Assembly: GCA_007127335.1 (NCBI GenBank)
Contig: SKZO01000094.1
Coordinates: forward strand, 1 to 36,133
Direction: 5' to 3'
Origin: Spirochaetales bacterium
GTDB taxonomy: Bacteria; Spirochaetota; Spirochaetia; DSM-27196; SLST01
Length of the DNA: 36,133 bases
Shown here: positions 14,822 to 22,918 of the stretch, in pieces
How the letters are laid out: each line of letters begins with the position of its first letter
How positions within the stretch are numbered: position 1 is the first letter of the stretch
The notes under the pieces: model-generated
What the model was told of the DNA's origin: nothing
Database searches by the model: none
The model's input: the letters and a program-made list of their open reading frames with translations, nothing else
Program-made: the position numbers and the translations under genes

Positions 14822-16471
14822 ATGAAGAAGTACATCTTCGTGACCGGCGGGGTGTGCTCGAGTCTGGGTAAGGGGATCGCAGCGGCATCGCTCGGCAGCC
14901 TGCTCGAGTTGCGCGGTCTCCGGATTCGCATGGCGAAGATCGATCCGTACATCAACGTGGATGCGGGCACGATGAGCCCCTATCAGCACGGAGAGGTCTA
15001 CGTCACTGACGACGGAGCAGAAACCGACCTCGACCTCGGGAATTACGCCCGGTTCACTACCTCGCCGCTCGGGCGGGCAAACTCGATCACGACGGGGCAG
15101 GTCTACCAGGAAGTCATCCAGCGCGAGCGTGAAGGCAGGTATCTCGGGCGCACCGTGCAGGTGATTCCGCACATCACCGATCGGATCAAGCAGCGCATAC
15201 TCGCCGTTGGCGAGCACCCGGAGGTCGACGTCACGATCGTCGAGGTGGGCGGAACCGTCGGAGACATCGAGTCGGTACCCTTCCTCGAAGCAGCCCGCCA
15301 GATGATGCATGAGCTCGGCCATGAGAACGTTCTGAGCGTTCATCTCACCCTCATCCCCGAGGTGGCCGGTACCGAGCTGAAGACCAAGCCGACGCAACAC
15401 TCGGTGAAGGAGCTGCGGGCGATTGGCGTGCAGCCTGATATCCTGCTCTGCCGTGCGCCTCGCCCGCTCGAGGATGATGTGCGCCGCAAGATCGCGCTCT
15501 TCACGAACGTTCCCTTTGAAGCGGTCATCAGCGCCTGCGACGTCGAGTCTACGATCTACGAGATACCGCTCATCTTTGCGCGTCAGAATCTCGATGTGAT
15601 CGCACTCGATCGGCTTGGCCTCGAGTACGGCGAGTGCGATCTCGCGCCCTGGGAGCGTGTCGTGGATGTCCTCCGCCAGCGCGAGCGGACCGTCCGCATC
15701 GCCGTCGTGGGCAAGTACATCGAGCTCAATGACTCGTACAAGAGCGTGGATGAAGCGCTCTACCACGGCGGGATCGCGAACGACCACCGCGTCGAGCTCG
15801 TCAAGGTCGACAGCGAGCTCCTCGAGCGGATGGAGAGCGACGACGATATCGCCGACGCGCTCGGGCGTGTCGACGGTATTCTCGTGCCCGGCGGGTTCGG
15901 AAGCCGGGGGGTCGAGGGCATGGTTCGTGCCGCCTGCTATGCCCGCCGCAACGGAGTGCCCTATTTCGGGATCTGCCTCGGTCTTCAGGTGATGGTGATT
16001 GAGTTCGCGAGAAACGTGCTCGAGCTCGACCAGGCGGACAGCACCGAGTTCAGGCCCGACGGGCCGCACCCCGTGGTCTCGTTGCTCGAGGAGCAGGTCG
16101 ACGTGCGCAACTACGGCGGGACGATGCGCCTGGGCGCGAGCGACTCGCACCTGCTCGCGGGCAGTCTCATACGCGACGCCTACGGCGAACCGGTCGTTCG
16201 CGAGCGTCACCGGCATCGGTATGAGGTGTCGAATCGGTACCGGCAGATGATCGAAGAGGCCGGGTTGATGGTGACGGGCGTCACGCCCGACCATTCGCTC
16301 GTTGAATCGGTGCAGTGGGCAGATCATCCCTGGGGAATCGGCGTGCAGTTTCACCCGGAGTTCATCTCAAAGCCCACTGCCGCGCATCCGCTCTTCGCAG
16401 GGTTCGTCGAGCAGAGCATCGCCCACCAGGTGCGACGTGGAACCCGCGTCGAAGTCGAAGCCCCCGCATGA
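14822..16471 (+). CDS. pyrG: CTP synthase
   Basis: The 549-residue protein makes CTP from UTP, ATP and glutamine. The N-terminal synthetase domain opens MKKYIFVTGGVCSSLGKG (P-loop) and has KIDPYINVDAGTMSPYQHGEVYV and VEVGGTVGDIES. The C-terminal class I glutamine amidotransferase domain has the nucleophile Cys385 in YFGICLGLQ and the His-Glu pair in QFHPEF. It is full length. Most CTP synthases I know have GGVVSSLGKG, whereas here a cysteine replaces the second valine. No Shine-Dalgarno sequence is present. It is the first gene of the long plus-strand run and overlaps lptC by four bases (ATGA). Confidence 0.98.
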   Translation: MKKYIFVTGGVCSSLGKGIAAASLGSLLELRGLRIRMAKIDPYINVDAGTMSPYQHGEVYVTDDGAETDLDLGNYARFTTSPLGRANSITTGQVYQEVIQREREGRYLGRTVQVIPHITDRIKQRILAVGEHPEVDVTIVEVGGTVGDIESVPFLEAARQMMHELGHENVLSVHLTLIPEVAGTELKTKPTQHSVKELRAIGVQPDILLCRAPRPLEDDVRRKIALFTNVPFEAVISACDVESTIYEIPLIFARQNLDVIALDRLGLEYGECDLAPWERVVDVLRQRERTVRIAVVGKYIELNDSYKSVDEALYHGGIANDHRVELVKVDSELLERMESDDDIADALGRVDGILVPGGFGSRGVEGMVRAACYARRNGVPYFGICLGLQVMVIEFARNVLELDQADSTEFRPDGPHPVVSLLEEQVDVRNYGGTMRLGASDSHLLAGSLIRDAYGEPVVRERHRHRYEVSNRYRQMIEEAGLMVTGVTPDHSLVESVQWADHPWGIGVQFHPEFISKPTAAHPLFAGFVEQSIAHQVRRGTRVEVEAPA

Positions 16472-17022
16472 GAATCGGGTTCGCGACCGTCGTGCTGGCC
16501 GTACTGGCGGCCGGCTGCAGTCTCGACTACGGTCAGACCGACCTGGCCACCGAGATCTCCGAGGACACCGCCGATTCGATCCTCTTTCGCGTGACGCACA
16601 CCGTCGTCCGGGACGGTCGCCCGCGGTTCATCGTCCGGTCGCAGCGTATCGAGGCCTTCGGACAGCAGCGACGACAGTATCTCTACGGGGTTGAGTTCGA
16701 GGAGATTGACGCGCAGGGCGGCTCCGTGACCTTTGGTGTCGCGGACTTCGCAGAGTACCGAACGGACACTGAGGACTTCGATCTCAGCGGTAACCTCAGG
16801 TTCTACTCAGCAGCCGAGGACGCGTGGCTCACCGCGGAGTACCTGTTCTGGGAGAACGAGACCCGCACGCTCACGAGCCGTCCGGAGGAGACCGTCGTTC
16901 TCGAGCGGGGGGACGGCGCCGAAATCCGGGGACGGGGCTTTGTCGCGGAGATGGCACGCAGTATGTTACGGTTTGAAGACGGCGTGTCGGGTACCCTCGT
17001 TGAAGAAGATCGTCCGGAATAG
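16468..17022 (+). CDS. lptC: LptC-like lipoprotein of the LPS-export system
   Basis: The protein is 184 residues. The N terminus is a lipoprotein signal peptide with lipobox LAAGC (Cys about 17), so the mature protein is lipid-anchored in the periplasm. The body consists of short beta-strands (FRVTHTVVRDGRPRFIVRSQRIEAF, GGSVTFGVADFAEYRT, RFYSAAEDAWLTAEYLFWENETRTL) of the jelly-roll type shared by LptC and LptA. Identification rests on this plus the downstream lptA and lptB. E. coli LptC is a bitopic protein and not a lipoprotein, so this is a variant arrangement. Confidence 0.75.
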   Translation: MRIGFATVVLAVLAAGCSLDYGQTDLATEISEDTADSILFRVTHTVVRDGRPRFIVRSQRIEAFGQQRRQYLYGVEFEEIDAQGGSVTFGVADFAEYRTDTEDFDLSGNLRFYSAAEDAWLTAEYLFWENETRTLTSRPEETVVLERGDGAEIRGRGFVAEMARSMLRFEDGVSGTLVEEDRPE

Positions 17023-17683
17023 CGTACATCGTATCTCACGTATCGCGGCGCTCGCGCTCTGCGTTTCCCTGTTCGTCCTTCCCGGTGCCAGGCTCGCCGC
17101 GAGTACTACGCTGGTCTTCTCCGCAGATCGCACGGAGAGCGTCTTCGCTGAGGGTCGCGAACGGATCGTACTGCGGGGCAATGCGAGAGTCGAGAGCGAG
17201 GAGTTCGTCATCACGGGCGCTGAGATCGAGATATTCGGTGATGAGCAACGGTACGTCCGCAGCTCCGGCGCGGTCGTGGTACTCGATCTCAAGAACGACC
17301 TCTATCTGACGAGCGACCACTTCTTCCTCGACCGCGATTCCGATTATCTGCGTGCTACGGGCGATGCATACATGGAGGACCGGGCGAATGACATCGTCGT
17401 CAAGGGAGCGACCATCCAGAACTGGAACGATCTCGATCTCACGGAGATCTCGGTCAACGTGCGCATTCTTGGAGACGACTACACGACACGCAGCCAGTTC
17501 GCCCGGTACCGACGCAATACCGAAACACTCGAGCTCTCAGGCACGCCGGAAGTCTTCTGGAAGGGTGATGAGTACCGCGCGACGCGCATCCGGATAGATC
17601 TGGCACGCGACGAGATCGAGCTCGTTGGCGACGTCCGTGCCGTTGTTCGTCGGCGTGACGAGGAGCCGTCGAACGATGAGTGA
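17000..17683 (+). CDS. lptA: LptA/OstA-like periplasmic bridge protein
   Basis: The protein is 227 residues from TTG 17000, overlapping the lptC 3' end by 23 bases. It has a signal peptide (MKKIVRNSVHRIS, a hydrophobic stretch to about residue 33) and then OstA-type beta-strand repeats such as RIVLRGNARVESEEFVITG, LYLTSDHFFLDRDSDYLRATG and TLELSGTPEVFWKGDEYRA. LptA polymers carry LPS or a related lipid across the periplasm. TTG is the only start giving a conventional signal peptide without a long extension. The stop overlaps the lptB start by 8 bases. Confidence 0.8.
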   Translation: MKKIVRNSVHRISRIAALALCVSLFVLPGARLAASTTLVFSADRTESVFAEGRERIVLRGNARVESEEFVITGAEIEIFGDEQRYVRSSGAVVVLDLKNDLYLTSDHFFLDRDSDYLRATGDAYMEDRANDIVVKGATIQNWNDLDLTEISVNVRILGDDYTTRSQFARYRRNTETLELSGTPEVFWKGDEYRATRIRIDLARDEIELVGDVRAVVRRRDEEPSNDE

Positions 17684-18410
17684 TCTCGTGGAGCTTGCCG
17701 TCAGCAATATCACGAAGAGCTATGGCCGGAAACTGGTCGTGCGCGGCGTGAGTTTCCAGATGCACGAGGGGGAAGTCGTGGGCTTCCTTGGTCCGAACGG
17801 CGCCGGAAAAACGACGTGCTTCTACATGATCGTGGGGTTCATCCGACCGAACAGCGGAAGGATCCTTCTCAGCGGTCGCGACATCACGCGGAGGCCCATG
17901 TACAAGCGAGCGAGACTCGGGATCGCCTACCTGCCGCAGGAGGCCAGCGTGTTCCGGAAGCTGACGGTGGAACAGAACGTCTGGGCGGTTCTTGAGACGC
18001 GGAGCGATCTCACCCGGCGCCAGAAGCGTGAGACGCTCGACCGGCTCCTTGACGAACTGGGGATCACGCACAAGCGGAAACAGCGGGCGTATACCCTCTC
18101 CGGGGGTGAGCGTCGCCGCACGGAGATCGCCCGGTCGCTCGCGATTCAGCCGCGGTTCCTCCTGCTCGACGAACCGTTCGCCGGGATCGATCCCATTGCC
18201 GTGTACGAGATCAAGCAGATCGTCGCTGAGCTCAGTGCCAAGGGAATCGGCGTGTTGATCACGGACCACAACGTTCGTGACACGTTGGAAATTACCAACC
18301 GGTCCTATATCATCAAGGACGGCGAGATCGTCGTGGCCGGCTCGCGCGAGGAGATCATGCAGAACAAGATGGCGCGCGACGTCTATCTCGGGGAGACATT
18401 TTCCATTTGA
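17676..18410 (+). CDS. lptB: LPS-export ABC transporter ATP-binding protein
   Basis: The 244-residue ATPase has Walker A GPNGAGKTT, the Q-loop region YLPQEASVFRKLTVEQNVWAV, signature LSGGERRRTEIARSL, Walker B FLLLDEPFAGIDPIA and switch TDHNVRDTL. The combination FAGIDPIAV and the phrase ITDHNVRDTLEI are diagnostic of LptB. It powers lipid extraction from the inner membrane with LptF/LptG, which are not in this window. It starts at ATG 17676 overlapping the lptA stop (ATGAGTGA). Confidence 0.95.
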   Translation: MSDLVELAVSNITKSYGRKLVVRGVSFQMHEGEVVGFLGPNGAGKTTCFYMIVGFIRPNSGRILLSGRDITRRPMYKRARLGIAYLPQEASVFRKLTVEQNVWAVLETRSDLTRRQKRETLDRLLDELGITHKRKQRAYTLSGGERRRTEIARSLAIQPRFLLLDEPFAGIDPIAVYEIKQIVAELSAKGIGVLITDHNVRDTLEITNRSYIIKDGEIVVAGSREEIMQNKMARDVYLGETFSI

Positions 18411-19357
18411 ACCGCCTGTTTCGCGGCTTTGAGGAGCCGCTCATTCTCGTCACCAATGACGACGGCGTCGAGTCACCGGGGCTGATCGCCGCGATTCGTT
18501 CGGTCAGCCATCTTGGCCGCGTGATCGTGGTCGCCCCAACGACGCAGCAGACCTCGCGGGGGAGGAGCATGATCGGCGATTTCGCCGACGTTCTCCATCT
18601 CACCGCCCTGCCCGGGCTCAACGGGTGCGAGGTGTACCACATTGACGCGTCGCCGGCGCTCGCCGTGCAGCACGCGATGAACACGATCTTCGCCGAGCGA
18701 TGGCCTGACCTTGTTGTCTCCGGTATCAACTACGGCGAGAACCTCGGGATCGACATCACCATATCGGGCACCGTTGGCGCCGCCTTCCAGGCGGCCGCCT
18801 ACGCCGTACCCGCCATTGCCGCCTCGCAGCAGGTCGACGTCGCACACCACTATGTGTACGGAGAGGTCGACTGGCAAGGCTCCACGCGGGTCGTGCAGTC
18901 GTATGCCCAGCGGATGATCGACGCTCTTTCGGCGCTCCCGCCTCCCGCCGCACCCAGCGGTCGTCTGCGTCTCTCCGAGCCCCGCCCCTTTCCGTTCGAC
19001 GTGCTGAAAATCGACGCGCCTGCCGACTGCCCGCCCGGAACGCCCGAGCGTATCTCACGGCTTGCGCGTCGGCACTACTTTCTCTTCACGATCGACGCGC
19101 CGACCGCCGAGAGCCCGATCGGGGCGGGCCGCACTCGAGTCGACGAGGACATCGATCTCATCCGTCCGGGCGACGACGTGCATACGCTTGCCGTGGACGG
19201 CGCGGTCGCGGTGACCCCCCTGAGTCTCGATTTCACCGCTCCGCTCGAAGAGAGTGCGCGTGCCCTCGGCCTGGCGCCGGCCGATGGCTCACCGGTTGAC
19301 GGCTCATCGGCCAATCGGTCCGTGTACATTGACAAAGGCTCTCGCCCGGCCCAATAA
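18407..19357 (+). CDS. surE: 5'/3'-nucleotidase SurE
   Basis: The protein is 316 residues from a TTG that overlaps the lptB stop (TTGA). The metal site ILVTNDDGVESPGL (Asp17/Asp18), a serine-containing loop QQTSRGRSM and SGINYGENLG are the three SurE signatures. The enzyme dephosphorylates nucleoside monophosphates. It is longer than typical SurE (about 250-270), with a C-terminal low-complexity tail (ADGSPVDGSSANRS). No pcm gene is adjacent. Confidence 0.92.
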   Translation: MNRLFRGFEEPLILVTNDDGVESPGLIAAIRSVSHLGRVIVVAPTTQQTSRGRSMIGDFADVLHLTALPGLNGCEVYHIDASPALAVQHAMNTIFAERWPDLVVSGINYGENLGIDITISGTVGAAFQAAAYAVPAIAASQQVDVAHHYVYGEVDWQGSTRVVQSYAQRMIDALSALPPPAAPSGRLRLSEPRPFPFDVLKIDAPADCPPGTPERISRLARRHYFLFTIDAPTAESPIGAGRTRVDEDIDLIRPGDDVHTLAVDGAVAVTPLSLDFTAPLEESARALGLAPADGSPVDGSSANRSVYIDKGSRPAQ

Positions 19358-19375
19358 TTGAGGGTGGAGGTTCGC

Positions 19376-20746
19376 TTGCAGTATCAACGGCCTGCCCTGG
19401 TTCAGGGGCAGCAGCTCAGGATGAATCCGCAGCTGTTCCAGAGCATTCAGCTCATGGCGCTGCCGATTCAGGAGCTCAAGTTCCGGATTGACGAGGAACT
19501 GCAGGCGAATCCGGCTCTCGAGGTCGTTGAGGACAACTCCACTGTTTCGATCGAGGAGAACGAGTCCGGCGAGCGTTCCGAGGAGTACGATTACTTCGAG
19601 AACAGCTCCGATCCCGGGTACACGCAGAGCGGCTACGATGATGAGGCGAGCGAGAACAAGCACCGGTTCATGGAAGGTGCGCTCTCGACGCCTGAGTCGC
19701 TGCACGAACACCTTCTCTGGCAGCTGCGTCTGCAGCCCATCCCGGAGCATGAGTTTGCCGTCGGCGAAATCCTGATCCTGAACCTTGACGACAACGGATT
19801 CCATCGTGAGCCGATCGAAACACTCTTCGAGCCACAGGACGAACCGACGGTCGACAGGATGGTGCAGATCATCCGGAGCTTCGAGCCCGTTGGTACCTGC
19901 GTCGCCGACTACCGCGAATCACTTCTCGTCCAGGCGAGTTTTGACGAGACCCGGCCTCCGGCCACTGATGCGATCATCACCAGCTACCTCGAGCTGCTGG
20001 ACCGGGGAAAGTACGATGACATCGCGAAGAGGCTGAAGATTGACGTGGAGGACGTTGAGGACGCGCTCGAGTACATACGGGGCCTCACGCCCTTCCCGGG
20101 ACGTCTCTGCTCGTCGGAGAAGCCAACGTACGTCATTCCTGATCTGATGGTGGTCATCCGCGACGGGCAGTTCGTGATCATTATGAACGATGAGGAGATT
20201 CCGGTTCTCGGGGTAAGCGACTCGTTCAGCGGTATGGCCGGTACCGACGCGAAGAAGGACGTCCGACGGTTCGTCAAGGCGAAGGTGAAGGACGCGAAGT
20301 GGTTCATCCACTCGATTCGTCAGCGGAACGAGACGCTCCTGAAGACGGCTCGCGCTATCGTCGAGTTTCAGCGGGACTTCTTCGTGAGGGGGGCAAAGTA
20401 CCTCGTGCCGCTTACGCTGAAGGACATTGCCGGTGAAGTCGGCGTGCATGAGGCGACGATTTCGCGCATCACGAACGGCAAGTATATGCAGACAGAGTGG
20501 GGAATCTTCGAGCTGAAGTACTTCTTCACGAACTCGATCTCGGGCGCGGGATCGGGCGGCTCGCGATTCTCGAAGGAGGGCGTGAAGCAGATCATCAAGG
20601 AAATTCTGGACGAGGAGACAGGTGACGAGCACCTGTCGGATCAGCGCATTGCGGACAGGCTCGCGTCGAGGGGGATCAGGATCGCCCGGCGGACGGTAGC
20701 GAAGTACCGCAAGGAGCTCGATATATCGTCGTCGTACAAACGATAG
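19376..20746 (+). CDS. rpoN: RNA polymerase sigma-54 factor
   Basis: The protein is 456 residues. Region I is Gln-rich (LQYQRPALVQGQQLRMNPQLFQ), followed by an acidic region II (about 50-100), the core-binding region, a helix-turn-helix (TLKDIAGEVGVHEATISRI) and the RpoN box ARRTVAKYRKEL near the C terminus that reads the -24 element. I chose TTG 19376 because GGGTGGAGG lies five to six bases upstream. An earlier TTG at 19358 would place that site inside the gene. It needs an AAA+ activator, and one (NtrX-like) lies 5 kb downstream in the same run. Confidence 0.95.
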   Translation: MQYQRPALVQGQQLRMNPQLFQSIQLMALPIQELKFRIDEELQANPALEVVEDNSTVSIEENESGERSEEYDYFENSSDPGYTQSGYDDEASENKHRFMEGALSTPESLHEHLLWQLRLQPIPEHEFAVGEILILNLDDNGFHREPIETLFEPQDEPTVDRMVQIIRSFEPVGTCVADYRESLLVQASFDETRPPATDAIITSYLELLDRGKYDDIAKRLKIDVEDVEDALEYIRGLTPFPGRLCSSEKPTYVIPDLMVVIRDGQFVIIMNDEEIPVLGVSDSFSGMAGTDAKKDVRRFVKAKVKDAKWFIHSIRQRNETLLKTARAIVEFQRDFFVRGAKYLVPLTLKDIAGEVGVHEATISRITNGKYMQTEWGIFELKYFFTNSISGAGSGGSRFSKEGVKQIIKEILDEETGDEHLSDQRIADRLASRGIRIARRTVAKYRKELDISSSYKR

Positions 20747-20754
20747 GAGGAATC

Positions 20755-21054
20755 ATGAAGCTTGGTATCAAGGGTGTGCATTTCGACGTGAAGGACGAGA
20801 CGAAGGAGTTCATCGAGGCGAAGCTCGAGAAGCTGGATTTTGCCAGCGACTACATCGTCGACCTCGACTTCACCCTCACGAAGGAGAATCCCGAGTTCGA
20901 GGCAGAGGCGAAGCTTCACCTGAAGTGGGGGCATCAGTCCGTCATCAAAGTCCACAGCTTTGACCTGCACGAAGGCATCAACACCTTGATCGACAAGCTT
21001 GACCACAAGGTCCGCAAGGAACGGGACAAGATCACCGATCACAAGTCGGGATGA
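20755..21054 (+). CDS. hpf: Ribosome hibernation-promoting factor, short form
   Basis: The protein is 99 residues with the beta-alpha-beta-beta-beta-alpha fold of HPF/YfiA: MKLGIKGVHFDVKDETKEFIEAKLEKL, a central pair of strands (VDLDFTLTKE, FEAEAKLHLKWG) and a basic C-terminal helix (LIDKLDHKVRKERDKI). It binds the 30S decoding region and silences ribosomes in stationary phase. AGGAGG stands just before the ATG. It directly follows rpoN, as in proteobacteria. Confidence 0.92.
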   Translation: MKLGIKGVHFDVKDETKEFIEAKLEKLDFASDYIVDLDFTLTKENPEFEAEAKLHLKWGHQSVIKVHSFDLHEGINTLIDKLDHKVRKERDKITDHKSG

Positions 21055-21064
21055 TCGGTGAGAC

Positions 21065-22087
21065 ATGAAGAAGTTCACGGTCCTCGACCTGCTGAGCCTT
21101 GATCTGAAAGAACACAACGCGCTCGATCTCGTGTGCATTGGGGGGCGCCCCGGTCTCTCGCGCGAGATCCGGATACCGGACCTGAATCGCCCCGGGCTCG
21201 CGCTTGGAGGCTTCTACGACAAGTTCGGGTTCGACCGGATCCAGATCTTCGGGCGTGGCGAGACCGCGTTCATCAGGAAGCTCGCGAACGAGAAGAAGAC
21301 CGATACGATAGAGGAGATCTTCAAGAGGAGTATCCCATGCGTGATCTTCACCCATGGTCTTGGACCAACCGACGACTTCCGGATGATCGCCGAAGGAGCC
21401 GGCTGTCCAATACTCCAGACGGATCTCCCTTCATCCGAGTTCTCCTCCCGACTGATCCGGGCGCTGTCGAACATCTTTGCCCCGCACGAGACGATACACG
21501 GGGTGCTCGTTGAGGTCTTCGGGGTTGGCGTCATCATCCTTGGTGACAGCGGCGTGGGAAAGAGCGAGGCGGCGCTCGAGCTGATAGAGCGCGGGCATCG
21601 TCTCGTCGCCGATGATGCGGTGGATATCAGCTGCGTTGCGGGAAACATCCTGCTCGGTGCCGGCGCAAACCGCGCGCTCGGCCACCACATGGAGATCCGC
21701 GGGCTCGGAATCATCAACGTGACCCACCTTTTCGGTGTGGGGGCGATCCGCGACAGCAAACAGATCCAGATGATCGTGGAGCTCGAGCTCTGGGATTCCA
21801 ACAAGCAGTACGACCGCATCGGCGCCGAGGAGCGTACCCGGGACATCCTCGGTGTCAGTATTCCGTACCTGCAGGTTCCGGTCAAACCGGGACGCAATGT
21901 CCCGATCATCATCGAGACGGCTGCGATGAACGAGAGGTTGAAGAAGATGGGCTACTTTTCCGCGCGGGAGTTCAACCAAAGTGTGTTAAAATGGCTCGAG
22001 AGTGAACACGCGCGCAACGCGTATTTCCAGAACACCGATCTTCTGCACCGGGGCGTACACAACGAAATCGATCAGGATGACGCATGA
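21065..22087 (+). CDS. hprK: HPr kinase/phosphorylase
   Basis: The protein is 340 residues. After an N-terminal domain (about 1-130) comes the kinase domain with P-loop GDSGVGKS (about 160-167), ADDAVDIS and the family signature MEIRGLGIINV, then the C-terminal loop with RNVPIIIETAAMN. It phosphorylates and dephosphorylates Ser46 of HPr, encoded by the next gene with a four-base overlap. Confidence 0.96.
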   Translation: MKKFTVLDLLSLDLKEHNALDLVCIGGRPGLSREIRIPDLNRPGLALGGFYDKFGFDRIQIFGRGETAFIRKLANEKKTDTIEEIFKRSIPCVIFTHGLGPTDDFRMIAEGAGCPILQTDLPSSEFSSRLIRALSNIFAPHETIHGVLVEVFGVGVIILGDSGVGKSEAALELIERGHRLVADDAVDISCVAGNILLGAGANRALGHHMEIRGLGIINVTHLFGVGAIRDSKQIQMIVELELWDSNKQYDRIGAEERTRDILGVSIPYLQVPVKPGRNVPIIIETAAMNERLKKMGYFSAREFNQSVLKWLESEHARNAYFQNTDLLHRGVHNEIDQDDA

Positions 22088-22356
22088 TTGAGAAAGACAT
22101 CACCGTGACCAACAGGGCCGGGATTCACGCGCGCCCGGCAGCCATGATCGTTCAGACGGCGAGCCGGTTCGAGTCCAAGATCATGCTCGGCAAGGACAAC
22201 GAAGAGATCAACGCCAAGTCGATCATGGGCATCATCACGCTCGGTGCCGGCTACGATACCGTTCTGAAGATGCGGGTTGACGGGCCCGACGAGCAGGAGG
22301 CTGCCGATGCGCTCGCCGCGTTGTTCGAGAACCGTTTCCAGGAAGAGTCTGCGTAA
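22084..22356 (+). CDS. ptsH: Phosphocarrier protein HPr
   Basis: The protein is 90 residues. It has His15 in AGIHARPA (phosphorylated by enzyme I) and Ser46 in NAKSIMGIITLGA (phosphorylated by HprK), so both regulatory sites are intact. The start overlaps the hprK stop as ATGA. No PTS permease or enzyme I is in this window, so the role in this neighbourhood may be regulatory. Confidence 0.96.
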   Translation: MIEKDITVTNRAGIHARPAAMIVQTASRFESKIMLGKDNEEINAKSIMGIITLGAGYDTVLKMRVDGPDEQEAADALAALFENRFQEESA

Positions 22357-22918
22357 TTCTGTCCTGCTGATCCCGTTCATACTAGTCGTCCCGGTCGCCG
22401 TGCCCGCCCAGATCGAACACGAGACGCAGGTGATCGCGCTGCGGGACTACTTCGAGGTGAGCATCTCCGTCAACGGCGCCGATCCGGATCTTCTCTTCGG
22501 CAATCTCGCTGAAGGGCTGACCGCCCGGCTCGAGTACGCGGTACGTGTGTCGCATCCACGCAATCCACCGCTCAGTCTCTTCGGATCGCGGCTGCTCAGC
22601 GAGTATCGGGTCATCTACCATGCCCGGTGGGACCCGTTTCGGGACCGCTATACGATCAGCACGCAGGACGGTGGTCTGTTCACCTTTCGCGATGAAGCCG
22701 CGCTGTGGCGATTCTTCTTCACCCTGCCGCACTACCGAATCCCGTGGCAGGGGATTGGTGCGGGCGATCCCGCGACGCCCTCGCGGTACCAGGTTGACAC
22801 GCAGGTTGTCTACGAGCCGGTCGTCTTCGTGCCCGGCCTGAGTATCCTGTCGGTGTTCCTTCCGCACGCCCGTCAGTCGAGCCTGTGGGAGCGGAGCTAC
22901 CTGGAGGAGCCTCGATGA
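22307..22918 (+). CDS. DUF4390 family secreted/membrane-associated protein upstream of ntrY
   Basis: The protein is 203 residues. It has an N-terminal basic stretch and hydrophobic segment VLLIPFILVVPVAVPAQ that looks like a signal peptide, then a predicted beta-rich domain (IEHETQVIALRDYFEVSISVNG, RLEYAVRVSHPR, FTFRDEAALWRFFFTLPHYRIP). DUF4390 genes commonly stand just before an NtrY-type kinase, as here. ATG 22307 has GGAGG six bases upstream, inside ptsH, giving a 50-base overlap with that gene. A CTG at 22349 would give a cleaner signal peptide. A periplasmic role in sensing for NtrY is inference. Confidence 0.65.
   Translation: MRSPRCSRTVSRKSLRNSVLLIPFILVVPVAVPAQIEHETQVIALRDYFEVSISVNGADPDLLFGNLAEGLTARLEYAVRVSHPRNPPLSLFGSRLLSEYRVIYHARWDPFRDRYTISTQDGGLFTFRDEAALWRFFFTLPHYRIPWQGIGAGDPATPSRYQVDTQVVYEPVVFVPGLSILSVFLPHARQSSLWERSYLEEPR

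Noticed and set aside
14519-16354. 611-codon minus-strand frame opposite pyrG
   Set aside because: pyrG is unmistakable on the plus strand. The antisense product shows only codon-bias shadow composition.
16951-16970. TGGCAC-like sequence resembling a sigma-54 -24 element inside lptC
   Set aside because: The matching -12 GC is absent at the required ten-base spacing, and it lies within a coding region. No convincing sigma-54 promoter was found in the window.
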